Origin: CBDCVO01 sp965223085
GTDB taxonomy: Bacteria; Pseudomonadota; Gammaproteobacteria; Ga0077536
Assembly (NCBI GenBank): GCA_965223085.1
Contig: OZ244981.1
Location: 1,922,001 to 1,986,000, forward strand
DNA: 64,000 nucleotides
Direction of reading: 5' to 3'
Part shown: one piece after another, positions 33,667 to 41,933 of the stretch
Layout: each line of letters begins with the position of its first letter
Position numbering within the stretch: the stretch's first letter is position 1
Position numbers and translations under genes: made by a program
The notes under the pieces: model-generated
The model's input: the letters and a program-made list of their open reading frames with translations, nothing else
The model's database searches: none
What the model was told of the DNA's origin: nothing

Positions 33667-34812
33667 TTATGCGGCGCTACGCACTCCCAGCGGCTCGGTA
33701 TCGATGGCTTTGATAGCCGGTAGAACCTCTTTGGCGAACAAGCGCATGCTTTTCTCGGCGACCTCAATGGGCATGCTGCCATATTTGAATATGAACGAAA
33801 TCTCGTCACAGCCAAACTCGTTGGCGAGTTCTGTCGTGCGCTCGATGATCTTCTCCGGCGTGCCCCACGGGTGCTCGTTGTAGAAACCGCGCAGGAACGG
33901 CGTAGCGTCATTATTCAATGCTTTCTGTACTTCGCCATATGACTCGTAGCCTTTGATCTTACCGAGGTGGCTGCCAAGCAGTTCGTAGTGACGCAGGGCC
34001 GAGTCAGCATATTCGACCATGTAGCGCTCGGCGTTTTCCTGTGCTTCACTTTCAGACGCGGCCGCATAAGTCCATACAGCCAGTTTATTCTTGGCCGGGG
34101 CAAAACCCGCTTTCGCGTGTAAGATCGCGTATTTCTTAGCGGTCTCGAGCGATAGGCCGAGGCTTTGTGTCGGGATCACGAGTGCCCGGATATCATGCTT
34201 GGCAATGATCTCGACGGTTTCATCGGTGCCGCCTGCGCACCACAGATTGGGGCTTAAATCGCGATCGGGTTGTGGACGCAGACGCAGGCCCTCGATGTTG
34301 TAGTGTTCGCCTTTGAAATCACAGCGACCGGTGGCGAGCAGCTGGCGCAAAACCTGGATCGATTCATCGAAACGCGCACGGGCTTCCGCTTGGTCGATGC
34401 CGAGGCCCGCGTACTCGCGGCGCCCCAAGCCACGGCCGACACCGCAAATGATCTCGCGATCCGGTCCAAGAAAGGTATCGAGCATGTTGACGTCCTCTGC
34501 TACCCGTACCGGGTTGTGCCATGGCAGCACAACGACCATCGTTGCCAGATCGATGCGTTTTGTGATGCCGGCAATATAGGACAGATACTGCAGCGGATTC
34601 GTCACCATGGTGTAGGGGGTGAAATGGTGCTCGATGGTCCACAGCGTATCGAAACCAGTCTCGTCGGCGATGCGGGCAATATTGATTTCTTCGGTGAATA
34701 CTTCCCGGTCGGGCTTTGTCGCTCTCGGGGGTACCGCCTCGCCGCGTTCCTCGGCTTCATAGCGATCCCAGTCGGTATAGTTTTGATTGAATAAAGTGGC
34801 ACCTACACGCAT
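33667..34812 (-). CDS. LLM-class flavin-dependent oxidoreductase
   Basis: ATG 34812 (MRVGATLFNQNY) gives 381 residues. GGGAGC upstream supports this start, and the 27 residues before it in the open frame look non-coding. The luciferase-like barrel shows FDTLWTIEHHFTPYTM, TKRIDLATMVVVLPWHNPVRVAEDV, ICGVGRGLGRREYAGLG and PNLWCAGGTDETVEI. The last third carries NEHPWGTPEKIIERTTELANEFGCDEISFIF. It faces the same way as the Baeyer-Villiger enzyme upstream. The two may act in one catabolic route, but a repeat-containing gap separates them. Confidence 0.88.
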   Translation of the reverse strand: MRVGATLFNQNYTDWDRYEAEERGEAVPPRATKPDREVFTEEINIARIADETGFDTLWTIEHHFTPYTMVTNPLQYLSYIAGITKRIDLATMVVVLPWHNPVRVAEDVNMLDTFLGPDREIICGVGRGLGRREYAGLGIDQAEARARFDESIQVLRQLLATGRCDFKGEHYNIEGLRLRPQPDRDLSPNLWCAGGTDETVEIIAKHDIRALVIPTQSLGLSLETAKKYAILHAKAGFAPAKNKLAVWTYAAASESEAQENAERYMVEYADSALRHYELLGSHLGKIKGYESYGEVQKALNNDATPFLRGFYNEHPWGTPEKIIERTTELANEFGCDEISFIFKYGSMPIEVAEKSMRLFAKEVLPAIKAIDTEPLGVRSAA

Positions 34813-35031
34813 GGTTTGTTGCTCCCGATGTTGCTTATTGGCGGTCGAGTTGAGTCCGCTCTGGGGCCGATCTTGCCTGTACCGACGATGCAATTCTAGA
34901 TCTAGGGACGACGAAAGGGGGTCGGCGGGATCAAAAATTTACTAGTTTGACCAATTCCCACCATTTCGTGAAACTTAGATACCCGGCCATTGCGCCAGGA
35001 ATCGCCCGATTAATCCCACGAAAGTCATGGG

Positions 35032-35089
35032 GTCAGGTCTTGTCATTTGCTCTTCTTCAAGATCGTAGAGGCAAAACGCAAGACCTGAC
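35032..35089. repeat. REP-like hairpin, copy 1
   Basis: Arms GTCAGGTCTTG (35032-35042) and CAAGACCTGAC (35079-35089) form an 11-bp stem, flanked by GGG and ACCTTCGC. The same unit occurs at 61024-61081 and 63599-63649, and single arms at 31672 and near 62241. Apart from this hairpin the 328-nt gap shows no gene. Confidence 0.8.
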
Positions 35090-35140
35090 ACCTTCGCAAC
35101 ACCTTCGCACAGGCACGCGACATCCGCACGCAGTACGCTT

Positions 35141-36748
35141 TTAACGCATCGCAAAACCTTCGTAACCGTTCTCCGCCACAGTGTCACACTTGGCCTTGTA
35201 CGCAGGCGCGCCGCCAGCATACAAGAGAAACGTGCGTTTCTTCTCTGGCAAGTTACGATTGACGTTCATGAACCAGGAATCAGCGGTCGGGAACAGCGTC
35301 CTTGCTGCCGTTTCGTAGACATGCTGGGTCCATTTATTTTCCGCATCCAGCGTCGCCTCGACGTGTTCGTAACCGCTCTCGCGCATATGCGCTATCAACT
35401 TTGTCACCCATTCGACGTTCTGTTCGATGCAGCGCGGTATGTTGCAGAACGTCGAACCATTGTGTGGCCCGACGAGGGTGAACATGTTCGGAAAGCCTGT
35501 CGTTTGCAACCCCAAATACGTGCGCGGCCCGTCACCCCATTTCTCCTTGAGCGATAGGCCGCCAGTACCGCGTACGTCGATGCGCTCCAATGCGCCGAGC
35601 ACCGCATTGAAGCCCGTCGCGTAGATGATCATGTCAAACTCGTATTCACGATCGCGCGTCTTGATACCCTTGGCCGTAATCCTCTCGATCGCTTCCTCGC
35701 GGCAGTCTACGAGTTGTACGTTGTCACGGTTGTAGGCCTCGTAGTAGCCAGTTTCCATCGGTACCCGACGGGTACCGAAGCCGTGATTCGTCGGAATGAG
35801 TTTCTCCGCAAGCTTCTGGTTTTTCACCCGCGCACGGATTTTGTTCGCCACGAACTTCGAGATCTCCGCATTGGCCTTTTCGTCCTTGAGTGTGTCGCCG
35901 AAATTGCCCAGCCAGATCGCGAATCCAGGCTTGGCATACAGTTCCTCGAAAAATGCTTCACGTTCTTCCGGTGAGAGATCGAAGGTTGAGCGCTCGTCCA
36001 ACTTGTGCAGGAAGTTGCCGAAGGTCTCGCCACATTGCGCGAAGATTTCCTTGTAGCGCTTTTTAATACTCTGCATCTCGTCGCTTGAGATGGAGCGGTT
36101 ACCGAGCGGTGCACACCAGTTCGGCGTGCGCTGAAAAACCGTCAAATGCTCGACTTGACTTGCAATTGTCTGAATCACCTGCACGCCGGTCGCGCCGGTT
36201 CCGATGACAGCGACTCGCTTGCCTTCCATGGTGACCGGTTCGTGCGGCCATAAACCGGTGTGGTAAGCCTCGCCCGCGAAGTCGTTAATGCCTTCGATGC
36301 TCGGCATTTGTGGCGCGGACAACGGACCCACTGCCGTGATCAAGAATTTCCCGCTCAGGCGGCGACCGTTTTCGGTTTCAAGCTCCCAGCTAGCGATGTC
36401 GTCGTTGTACTTCGCGGAAGTAACTTTGGTCTTAAAATCGATATCCTCGCGTACCTTGAGTTTGTCTGCCACCCACTGCAAATAACGCAAGGTTTCCGGC
36501 TGTGCGGCGAAGTGTTCGCTCCAGTCCCACTCGTCGAGAATTTCTTGCGAAAACGAATATCCATAGCTGTAGCTTTCGGAGTCGAAACGGCAGCCGGGAT
36601 AGCGGTTCCAATACCACGTTCCACCAACATCCGTGCCCATCTCGAGCACCCGCACGGACAAACCCAGGTTGCGCAACATGTAGAGTTGATACATACCGGA
36701 GATCCCGGCGCCAATGATGAGCGCGTCGTACTGTTCAAAGTTTGACAT
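35141..36748 (-). CDS. Flavin-containing (Baeyer-Villiger type) monooxygenase
   Basis: ATG 36748 (MSNFEQYDALIIGAG) has AGGAGG 8 nt upstream and gives 535 residues. It shows the N-terminal FAD motif GAGISG, then VLEMGTDVGGTWYWNRYPGCRFD and the type I BVMO fingerprint F-x-G-x3-H-x3-W (FAGEAYHTGLWP). The NADPH Rossmann motif is GTGATG, and HNGSTFCNI lies in the C-terminal part. It should insert oxygen into a ketone using NADPH and O2. The substrate is not predictable. A strictly aerobic enzyme in a denitrifier fits a facultative lifestyle. Confidence 0.93.
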   Translation of the reverse strand: MSNFEQYDALIIGAGISGMYQLYMLRNLGLSVRVLEMGTDVGGTWYWNRYPGCRFDSESYSYGYSFSQEILDEWDWSEHFAAQPETLRYLQWVADKLKVREDIDFKTKVTSAKYNDDIASWELETENGRRLSGKFLITAVGPLSAPQMPSIEGINDFAGEAYHTGLWPHEPVTMEGKRVAVIGTGATGVQVIQTIASQVEHLTVFQRTPNWCAPLGNRSISSDEMQSIKKRYKEIFAQCGETFGNFLHKLDERSTFDLSPEEREAFFEELYAKPGFAIWLGNFGDTLKDEKANAEISKFVANKIRARVKNQKLAEKLIPTNHGFGTRRVPMETGYYEAYNRDNVQLVDCREEAIERITAKGIKTRDREYEFDMIIYATGFNAVLGALERIDVRGTGGLSLKEKWGDGPRTYLGLQTTGFPNMFTLVGPHNGSTFCNIPRCIEQNVEWVTKLIAHMRESGYEHVEATLDAENKWTQHVYETAARTLFPTADSWFMNVNRNLPEKKRTFLLYAGGAPAYKAKCDTVAENGYEGFAMR

Positions 36749-36889
36749 AGCTCTGCCTCCTAGAGATTGTTTCAACGACCTATGGCGTGTTTAAAGTTTT
36801 CCTATTCTAACGGTTGTCCCGCGAAGGCGCAGTCTTAAAAGGCCGGAATGTCGGTTTGTGTACGTCCCAGAATTAACGGTATCTGAGGT

Positions 36890-37062
36890 ATCTGGGGACA
36901 CATTGAAGCCCCCCCAGTTTAACGGATAGTTTTAATCGGCGACGATAGTCGCAGAAGAGAGGTATCCGTATCATAAAGGGTCGAAAAAGTTATACGAAGG
37001 AATTCAAACTAGAGGCGCTATGTCGTTTTCGAAGACGTGATCGAGGGATAACCGAATTTACA
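36890..37062 (+). mobile_element. IS3-family 5' end remnant
   Basis: After an end-like CCCCCCCAGTTT the plus strand reads IIKGRKSYTKEFKLEALCRFRRRD, the start of an IS3 OrfA (K-x-Y-T-x-E-F-K-x-E-A-L pattern). It breaks off at a stop near 37062, where antitoxin-like sequence on the other strand begins. Only the element's first ~170 bp remain. Confidence 0.6.
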
Positions 37063-37140
37063 GAATGAATGTTGCTTAATCTTGGCGCGCCGTTTCGGTG
37101 ATATCTTGTCACGTAGGTTTTGAAACTTCTTCGCGATCAC
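37063..37140 (-). pseudogene. HigA-type antitoxin, N-terminal remnant
   Basis: A GTG overlapping the toxin stop starts MIAKKFQNLRDKISPKRRAKIKQHSF, the typical first residues of an XRE antitoxin that follows a RelE/HigB toxin. Similarity stops at the junction with the IS3 remnant, so the DNA-binding domain is gone. Confidence 0.6.
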
Positions 37141-37352
37141 AGTTCTCCTTCTCGTTCAAGGGACTCCAAATGCTCGTCATAAAGGCTGTCGGCAATCGGC
37201 ACGAACTTGCAATACCACCGATTGTCTCCGGCCTTGCAACCGCCGATCAGCAAGATAGCCATGGGACGCGGGTTGAATGCATACAGTACGCGGTAAGCTT
37301 GACCTTTGTGCTGAATCCGAAGTTCGCGCATGTGCGAATGCTTCCGGAACGT
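37137..37352 (-). pseudogene. RelE/HigB-type toxin, N-terminus removed by IS3
   Basis: HSHMRELRIQHKGQAYRVLYAFNPRPMAILLIGG and DNRWYCKFVPIADSLYDEHLESLE are the C-terminal two thirds of a RelE/HigB toxin. The open frame continues into IS sequence (to 37439), but the residues there are not toxin-like. The boundary falls at the IS inverted repeat near 37353. Together with the antitoxin fragment this is a dead toxin-antitoxin pair cut on both sides by IS3 elements. Confidence 0.7.
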
Positions 37353-37435
37353 GTCAATATGTTTGGACAGGTTGTTTGGTAAACTAATGTAGCGAAGTGT
37401 GGTGCAGTCATAGCTTCTAGCTGAGCCGGTAGTCT

Positions 37436-38647
37436 TCACGACTCCACCCCGTCAAGGCGCTGCGCGCCTCTTGCGTTTCGCTGCGGCCCTTCGGGTGACG
37501 GCCTCGAGCGGTTTCGGCTATGCGGTGGCCATGCCGAAAGCGATGCTTTCGGCGCATTCGATGATGCGCCGTGAACATTCACTGAGCCCAGAGTCGGACG
37601 CGCCGTCTTTCTCGCGGCTGGTAGTGTCGGGAAATTGACTGCGTCAAGTTCCTCCTCGTCAGATAGTGGATTGATCTCAACGACCTCTGGCGGCCAAGTC
37701 ACCTTTGGTCGTCCCTGGACGAAGCGTTGCGGGTGGCGCGCAAAGGCCTCATCTAATGCCAGTTGACGCTCGCGCGCCACGCGCAGGTACTCGCCACTAA
37801 ACACTTGTGCCGGTGTGTAGCTCGCCAGACCACTGTGGTGATGGTCGTTGTTGTACCATTGAAAAAAGTCAGCCCACCAGTGACGTGCACTGGCTAGTGA
37901 TTCAAAGCGCCCCGGATAGTCGGGCTGATACTTCCCCGTCTTAAAGTGACTCTCGATGAACGGGTTGTCGTTGCTCACCCGAGGTCTGGAATGCGAGGCG
38001 GTCACCTGCAACTCACCGAGCAAGTCCAGAAAGCCATGTGCGACCATCGGTGCACCGCGGTCCTGGTGCACCGTGAGCGTGTGCGCTTCGATGGCGTAGC
38101 GTTCGAGTGCTTCGTCGAACAGTTGCTTCGCAAGCAACGTGTTCTCTCGCTGTGAGACCATCCAGGCGATGACGTATCGACTAAACAGGTCAAGAATGAC
38201 GAACAGCGACAGATACACACCGCGTTGCACCGTGCGCAACTTCGTCACATCCCACGTCCAGACCTCGTTCGGCCCAGTGGCACGAAGACGCGGGATCGCA
38301 TGGGAGGTCGCCTGACGTTGTCCTCGACGCTCACCGTGAGCCCGATGCGCCTTGAGAATGCGTTGCATGGTACGCACCGAACACAGATAACGACCCTCAT
38401 CGAGCAACGTGGCGTAGACTTCACCCGGGGGTTGGTCGGCAAAGCGTTCACTGTTGAGCATCGCAAACACCTCATCACGTTCCGATTCACTTAACGCACG
38501 CGGATGAGAACGTCGCGCAGGCAAGTCACTGCGCGCGTGAGGTTCGCTCAAACGATAGTAGAGGCTACTTCGAGCCACGCCCAGCACTTCACACGCACGG
38601 CTCAGGGGTATCGATGCGCGACGCTCGCGCAACAACGTCCTCATCAC
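37436..38647 (-). CDS. IS3 transposase OrfB (DDE integrase core)
   Basis: The protein has 403 residues: an N-terminal HTH_21-like region (SIPLSRACEVLGVARSSLYYRL), then a retroviral-type integrase core. The catalytic acids are recognisable in WTWDVTKLRT, TVHQDRGAPM and NPFIESHFKTGKYQPD. It overlaps OrfA by ATGA. Translation as an OrfAB fusion by frameshifting is known for the family but is not proved here. The last ~60 residues are unusual and low in similarity. Confidence 0.9.
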   Translation of the reverse strand: MMRTLLRERRASIPLSRACEVLGVARSSLYYRLSEPHARSDLPARRSHPRALSESERDEVFAMLNSERFADQPPGEVYATLLDEGRYLCSVRTMQRILKAHRAHGERRGQRQATSHAIPRLRATGPNEVWTWDVTKLRTVQRGVYLSLFVILDLFSRYVIAWMVSQRENTLLAKQLFDEALERYAIEAHTLTVHQDRGAPMVAHGFLDLLGELQVTASHSRPRVSNDNPFIESHFKTGKYQPDYPGRFESLASARHWWADFFQWYNNDHHHSGLASYTPAQVFSGEYLRVARERQLALDEAFARHPQRFVQGRPKVTWPPEVVEINPLSDEEELDAVNFPTLPAARKTARPTLGSVNVHGASSNAPKASLSAWPPHSRNRSRPSPEGPQRNARGAQRLDGVES

Positions 38648-39051
38648 GTCGTCTCGCGCCCCTTGAGTTGATCGAGCAGCGACAAGGCTTTTTTTTGCAG
38701 CCCCAATAAATCGTTGGCAAGCCGAAGCTCGTCCTCTAATTTCGCCTTCTCGCGTCGCAGACGTCCAATCTCTCGGTCCTTCGCATCGCGCTGCGCCTTA
38801 CGACCCACCTTCGCATTCGTCAAACCAACCAGCGCGCCGGCATCGCGCTGGCGACGCCAATCGGTCAGTTGACTCGAATAAATCCGTTCGCGACGCAGCA
38901 GCGCCGTCAACTCGCCACGCTCATGGCACTCATCGGCGTCCTGCAGTATTCGCAGCTTCTCCTCAGCACTAAATCGCCGACGTTGCGCGCGCTCGTGAGC
39001 GACCTCGGCAAGCACCTGCGTTTCGGGCAAATCCGTCGTGGGTTTGGGCAC
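38644..39051 (-). CDS. IS3 transposase OrfA
   Basis: This 135-residue HTH protein (RRRFSAEEKLRILQDADECHERGELTALLRRERIYSSQLTDWRRQRDAGAL) has a C-terminal leucine-zipper-like coiled coil (REIGRLRREKAKLEDELRLANDLL), as in IS3 OrfA proteins that bind the inverted repeats. It precedes and overlaps OrfB. Confidence 0.88.
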   Translation of the reverse strand: MPKPTTDLPETQVLAEVAHERAQRRRFSAEEKLRILQDADECHERGELTALLRRERIYSSQLTDWRRQRDAGALVGLTNAKVGRKAQRDAKDREIGRLRREKAKLEDELRLANDLLGLQKKALSLLDQLKGRETT

Positions 39052-39089
39052 CTTGTCTCACCCCTACCGCCCTGATCGCGAGCTTCATT

Positions 39090-39143
39090 CTATAACCCCA
39101 GTGTCCACTATAACCCCAGTGTCCACTATAACCCCAGTGTCCA
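39090..39143. repeat. Three 18-bp tandem repeats at the IS3 right end
   Basis: CTATAACCCCAGTGTCCA occurs three times in a row (39090, 39108, 39126) without a mismatch. The last unit runs into the terminal repeat TGTCCAAAC. The unit probably derives from the IS end and could be extra transposase-binding sites or slippage products. Confidence 0.85.
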
Positions 39144-39156
39144 AACTTATATTGAC

Positions 39157-39250
39157 GCACAGGGCGGATCGGCAAACCGAATCGGGTTATTTAAAGAGTA
39201 AGCGTATGTGTTATTTCCGCCGGCGAGTCCAATGGGGTCAGATTGGAGAT
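39157..39250 (-). pseudogene. Truncated orphan Rhs tip
   Basis: The minus strand reads RYLQSDPIGLAGG, NNTYAYSLNNPIRFADP, then is cut by the IS3 element. The DNA of NNTYAYSLNNPIRFADP is the same as in the tip at 51031-51549, so this is a second, truncated copy of that cassette start. Confidence 0.7.
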
Positions 39251-39611
39251 ATCTACGCTACCTTTCAGGCGTGTGATCGCTACCTGGAAGCTCGACGTCG
39301 CTGGTCTTTCCATCAAAGAGTATCGCATCAGGAGGCACAGTATTAGCGGCTCGATGAATCCAGGTGAGAAGCACAACTTCCACCAAGACTGACTTTATCA
39401 AAACGATGGTACAAATCTTCGCCATTCCAGTTTCCGGAAATGCGAATCTACCGGCTACCATAGCGAGAGCTGCCAAACCGAAAACTAAAATTTTAATTAG
39501 GATCATTGAGACCTATTCACAAAGATCGCAGGCCTGCTGGATGATGGGATCATCTAGCAACTCTTTGTATTTTCACCGCACCCCGAAAAAATAAACCTGA
39601 CACCTTTATTC
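39244..39611. repeat. 368-bp duplicated segment, copy A
   Basis: This segment matches 50274-50641 base for base as far as compared by eye, except a T/G change near 39493 that turns Lys into Thr in the small membrane protein. It spans the junction with the Rhs tip, the 82-codon gene and the tail of a lost tip (KYKELLDDPIIQQACDLCE). Confidence 0.85.
39258..39506 (-). CDS. Small membrane protein of an Rhs tip cassette, copy A
   Basis: The protein has 82 residues with two hydrophobic helices (ILIKILVFGLAALAMVAGRFAF and ICTIVLIKSVLVEVVLLTWIH) and a short polar tail. It follows the C-terminal fragment of a lost tip and directly precedes another RYLQSDP tip. By position it is a candidate immunity protein. 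A near-identical copy lies at 50288. Confidence 0.6.
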   Translation of the reverse strand: MILIKILVFGLAALAMVAGRFAFPETGMAKICTIVLIKSVLVEVVLLTWIHRAANTVPPDAILFDGKTSDVELPGSDHTPER

Positions 39612-39615
39612 AGAC

Positions 39616-39798
39616 ACCTTTATTCATCGCATCATCGATCAGATCGCTCGGCAGCAAGGGATCGACAAGTTCGATCACGGCAAACCTGCTGACTTTCTGT
39701 TGCGGGAGCGAGACAAGCTGCTACCAAAGATGAAGGCGGAGACACTTGATCAGTTCGAGCGATTGTTCGAACAAATCAATAGCACGAACCAGCCCTAG
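39616..39798 (+). pseudogene. Unidentified C-terminal coding remnant
   Basis: The plus strand reads HRIIDQIARQQGIDKFDHGKPADFLLRERDKLLPKMKAETLDQFERLFEQINSTNQP and a stop. Composition is protein-like with an amphipathic helix, but there is no start codon and no recognised family. It is probably the tail of a gene whose body was replaced by the duplicated segment. Confidence 0.4.
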
Positions 39799-39800
39799 CG

Positions 39801-40205
39801 CTATTCAACCCTCGCAATCCGATGCAATGCAAAGTGGACAATAGCGAGAGAGATGAAGACAAACGGAGCATAAGCTTGGATCAAGTCATTAGCGTAACGT
39901 TCGCCATAAATTGCGATCATTAGCAAACTGATCAGAACAGAAAACGCAGCGGCTGCCACCAAATCCCTAATTATCGGCTTGTTCATTAACTGTGTTGAGT
40001 GTTTGTTCCAGTCCTTGGCTACGTACAGATTAATCGCTACGAATACAGTAATAATTCCAATCGCGAGACCAACCACCGTCCAGCCTATTGGCTGTGTCGG
40101 CTTCATCGATTCCGCACTTAGGATACTAAGCAAAATACTAAAGATAACCGTGGCAATTAAGCCAAGAGATCCGTAAATCCTTGCTATCACTTTGCGATTC
40201 ATCAC
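39801..40205 (-). CDS. Multi-pass membrane protein paired with an Rhs tip
   Basis: The protein has 134 residues with about four hydrophobic helices (YGSLGLIATVIFSILLSIL, GWTVVGLAIGIITVFVAINLYV, DLVAAAAFSVLISLLMIAIYG, YAPFVFISLAIVHFAL). It starts 12 nt after the orphan tip stop. Every tip in this locus is followed by such a protein, so an immunity function is inferred. The family is unknown. Confidence 0.6.
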   Translation of the reverse strand: MMNRKVIARIYGSLGLIATVIFSILLSILSAESMKPTQPIGWTVVGLAIGIITVFVAINLYVAKDWNKHSTQLMNKPIIRDLVAAAAFSVLISLLMIAIYGERYANDLIQAYAPFVFISLAIVHFALHRIARVE

Positions 40206-40217
40206 TCGCTCACCGCG

Positions 40218-40880
40218 CTACTGACAATCGCTGCAGGACTGCTCGGAGCTTCCGACTACTCTGGAGATCCCGGCACCCCCAAAAACACTAAAATCAAGCC
40301 CTTTGATAAACCCACCACCAATTGAGCGCGCCCCGCCCAATTGAATAGCCCCAGCTCCTAATCCTCCACCGATAGCTCCGCCGACTCCAGAGAATTTCGC
40401 CCGGCCTTCAAATACAAACGCATCAGGTTCGGAGTTGCCATCCTCAAACTCAATCGAACCCGACGTGCCCGACAGCTTTATTCCAAACCCGACGATTGGC
40501 CCGCCAGCGACGACGTTGGCTTTCACCTGCTTTCCGTTTACGCATTCTGATAGCAAATCAAATGTGTATCGCGCGGCACCACCACCCAATGTCACCGCGA
40601 TAACCGACGCCGTACCTTTCCACCTAACCAACCCGAGTGGATCAATCCAGCGCAACGGATTATTCAACGCATAAGCATAAGTATTAATCCCCCCAGCTAA
40701 TCCAATCGGATCCGATTGGAGATATCGAACCCCCGACGTGCCTCGTCGTAGCCCGGCGGTTTTTCTCCCGACGCGCCAGGCACTTGCAAGCAATTTCCTC
40801 CGACGCCAACGTCGATCCAAAAATTTTGGCCCTAGAGGCGGTTTTCCGCTTAACGATGCACGCTCGGCAAGCGCTACCAC
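40218..40880 (-). pseudogene. Orphan Rhs C-terminal tip (glycine-rich, tip family A)
   Basis: From about 40727 it reads RYLQSDPIGLAGGINTYAYALNNPLRWIDPLGL, the end of an Rhs core, without any preceding YD repeats. A ~130-residue tip follows: WKGTASVIAVTLGGGAARYTFDLLSECVN, GSIEFEDGN, many glycines and a terminal CSDC. The first 51 codons of the open frame are not Rhs-like. The tip resembles that at 51031 (W-K-G, SECVN, EFED and a C-x-C-like end at the same places). It is a displaced cassette that could be recombined into a full rhs gene. Confidence 0.75.
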
Positions 40881-41260
40881 AACAACGTGACCTCGTAGTT
40901 GGCGAACTGCTCGTCGGCACTCAGCAGTGTTAGCTGTTCGGTGCTGGCTTGCGCGATCAACAGGCGATCGAACGGATCGTTATGGCGCATCGGGAGGGTT
41001 TGCAGCGCGTAGACGTGTTCGAACTCGACCGGCAGGAGTTGCAGGCCGTTATCGGCCTGATGAACCTCGACCATCGTTTGTAATGGCACGTTTAACTCCA
41101 GCCGATTGATCTGTGTTTTGATCTGGATCTCCCAAACGCTGACGACGCTCAGTACGAGCGCGTTATTCGGATCGTTGCAGGCAGCGAGAGCTGCTTCGGA
41201 TAGCTTCTCAGGGGTGGAATCGAGCCAAAGGAAGGTATGCGTATCAAGCAGCAGCCTCAC
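40874..41260 (-). CDS. PIN-domain toxin (VapC-like)
   Basis: The protein has 128 residues with PIN acidic residues: LLLDTHTFLWL (Asp), VSVWEIQIK (Glu), NDPFDRLLIAQA (Asp) and LLSADEQF (Asp). It starts within the antitoxin's last codons (4-nt overlap), the usual antitoxin-toxin order. VapC toxins cut tRNA or rRNA. No target can be assigned. Confidence 0.9.
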   Translation of the reverse strand: MRLLLDTHTFLWLDSTPEKLSEAALAACNDPNNALVLSVVSVWEIQIKTQINRLELNVPLQTMVEVHQADNGLQLLPVEFEHVYALQTLPMRHNDPFDRLLIAQASTEQLTLLSADEQFANYEVTLLW

Positions 41261-41505
41261 GGATTACCGCCCAACCAGAAGTCATCCGGCAAGGGATCGT
41301 TGAAGTTCTCCGCGATATGGATCTTGCCGCGATGTTGCCCGAACACGCGTTTACCTGCTTTCTGCAGCACGGGAACCAACTTGGCCTTCGGCTGGTTATC
41401 TTCGGCGATGACGATTTCATCACCCTGCTGAGCCAGGCCGATAAGCTCGGTGAGTCGCTTTTCCGCTTCTTCAACGGTAACGGTTTTGGTACTCATAAAT
41501 TCCAT
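41257..41505 (-). CDS. Phd/YefM-type antitoxin
   Basis: The protein has 82 residues: MSTKTVTVEEAEKRLTELIGLAQQGDEIVIAEDNQPKAKLVPV is the Phd/YefM DNA-binding domain. A C-terminal toxin-binding stretch (RGKIHIAENFNDPLPDDFWLG) is typical of partners of PIN toxins. AAAGGCG lies 7 nt before the first ATG, and a second in-frame ATG three codons later is possible. It neutralises the PIN toxin and probably represses its own promoter. Confidence 0.9.
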   Translation of the reverse strand: MEFMSTKTVTVEEAEKRLTELIGLAQQGDEIVIAEDNQPKAKLVPVLQKAGKRVFGQHRGKIHIAENFNDPLPDDFWLGGNP

Positions 41506-41661
41506 TTTAGCGCCTTTGCTTTCCTAAAGGGTGGGAGGCTGGCTGCGAGGACCGTAGCGCAAGCCGCGCAGCGGCTGGAGCCGGCCCGCAGCAGACCCGC
41601 CTGGGGCGGGGACGAACAACGCGCGCAGCGCACCTTCTGGAGCGCAGCGACCCGGCCATTT

Positions 41662-41742
41662 CGCATAGTGCAGATTATGTGGGCCACCAGGGCGCACTGT
41701 CGGCCGTTCAGGCCGATAGCGCATAATCCCCCGCATTATGTG
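41662..41742. promoter_or_regulatory. Candidate recombination (att) region next to the tyrosine recombinase
   Basis: Two core-like sites lie 38 bp apart: CGCATAGTGCAGATTATGTG (41662-41681) and a relative at 41720-41742 with arms CATAAT/ATTATG around CCCCCGC. Between them is a perfect hairpin TCGGCC-GTTCA-GGCCGA (41700-41716). Short inverted arms around a 6-8 bp spacer are the layout of tyrosine-recombinase cores. A partly similar sequence at about 49383-49413 (ATAATCCCCGC, GGCCGGAT) could be the other end. Confidence 0.45.
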
Positions 41743-41754
41743 ACTTGGCCGGAT

Positions 41755-41775
41755 AAAAGCCCCCTTTAGGGGGAC
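41755..41775 (-). terminator. Rho-independent terminator of the recombinase operon
   Basis: Read on the minus strand, CCCCC-TAAA-GGGGG folds into a G/C stem and is followed by CTTTTATCC. It lies about 160 nt downstream of the tyrosine recombinase stop on the same strand. Confidence 0.5.
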
Positions 41776-41933
41776 GGGGGGTGATAAACACACGCGCGGA
41801 GCGCACCGGATCCACGGCACGGCGCGGAACGGAGTCACCGCCACGTCGGGCCGACACCGCCCGAGCTGGCGCGCGGCTTGCCGGCTGAGGACGTCCTTTG
41901 CATCCGAAGACGCTGCAAGCCGCGTGACAGCGA

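Larger units (their letters stand above)
37353..39156 (-). mobile_element. IS3-family insertion sequence
   Basis: Terminal inverted repeats are visible: GTCAATATGTTTGGACA on the left (from 37353), and on the right, read on the minus strand from 39156, GTCAATATAAGTTTGGACA. Inside are orfA and orfB with a 4-nt overlap and three 18-bp repeats at the right end. The left end cuts the HigB-type toxin and the right end cuts an Rhs tip. The two flanks differ, with no obvious direct repeat, so recombination or deletion may have followed insertion. Confidence 0.75.

Noticed and set aside
39090..39143. Tandem 18-bp units as a small CRISPR array
   Set aside because: Units are contiguous without spacers and belong to an IS3 end.
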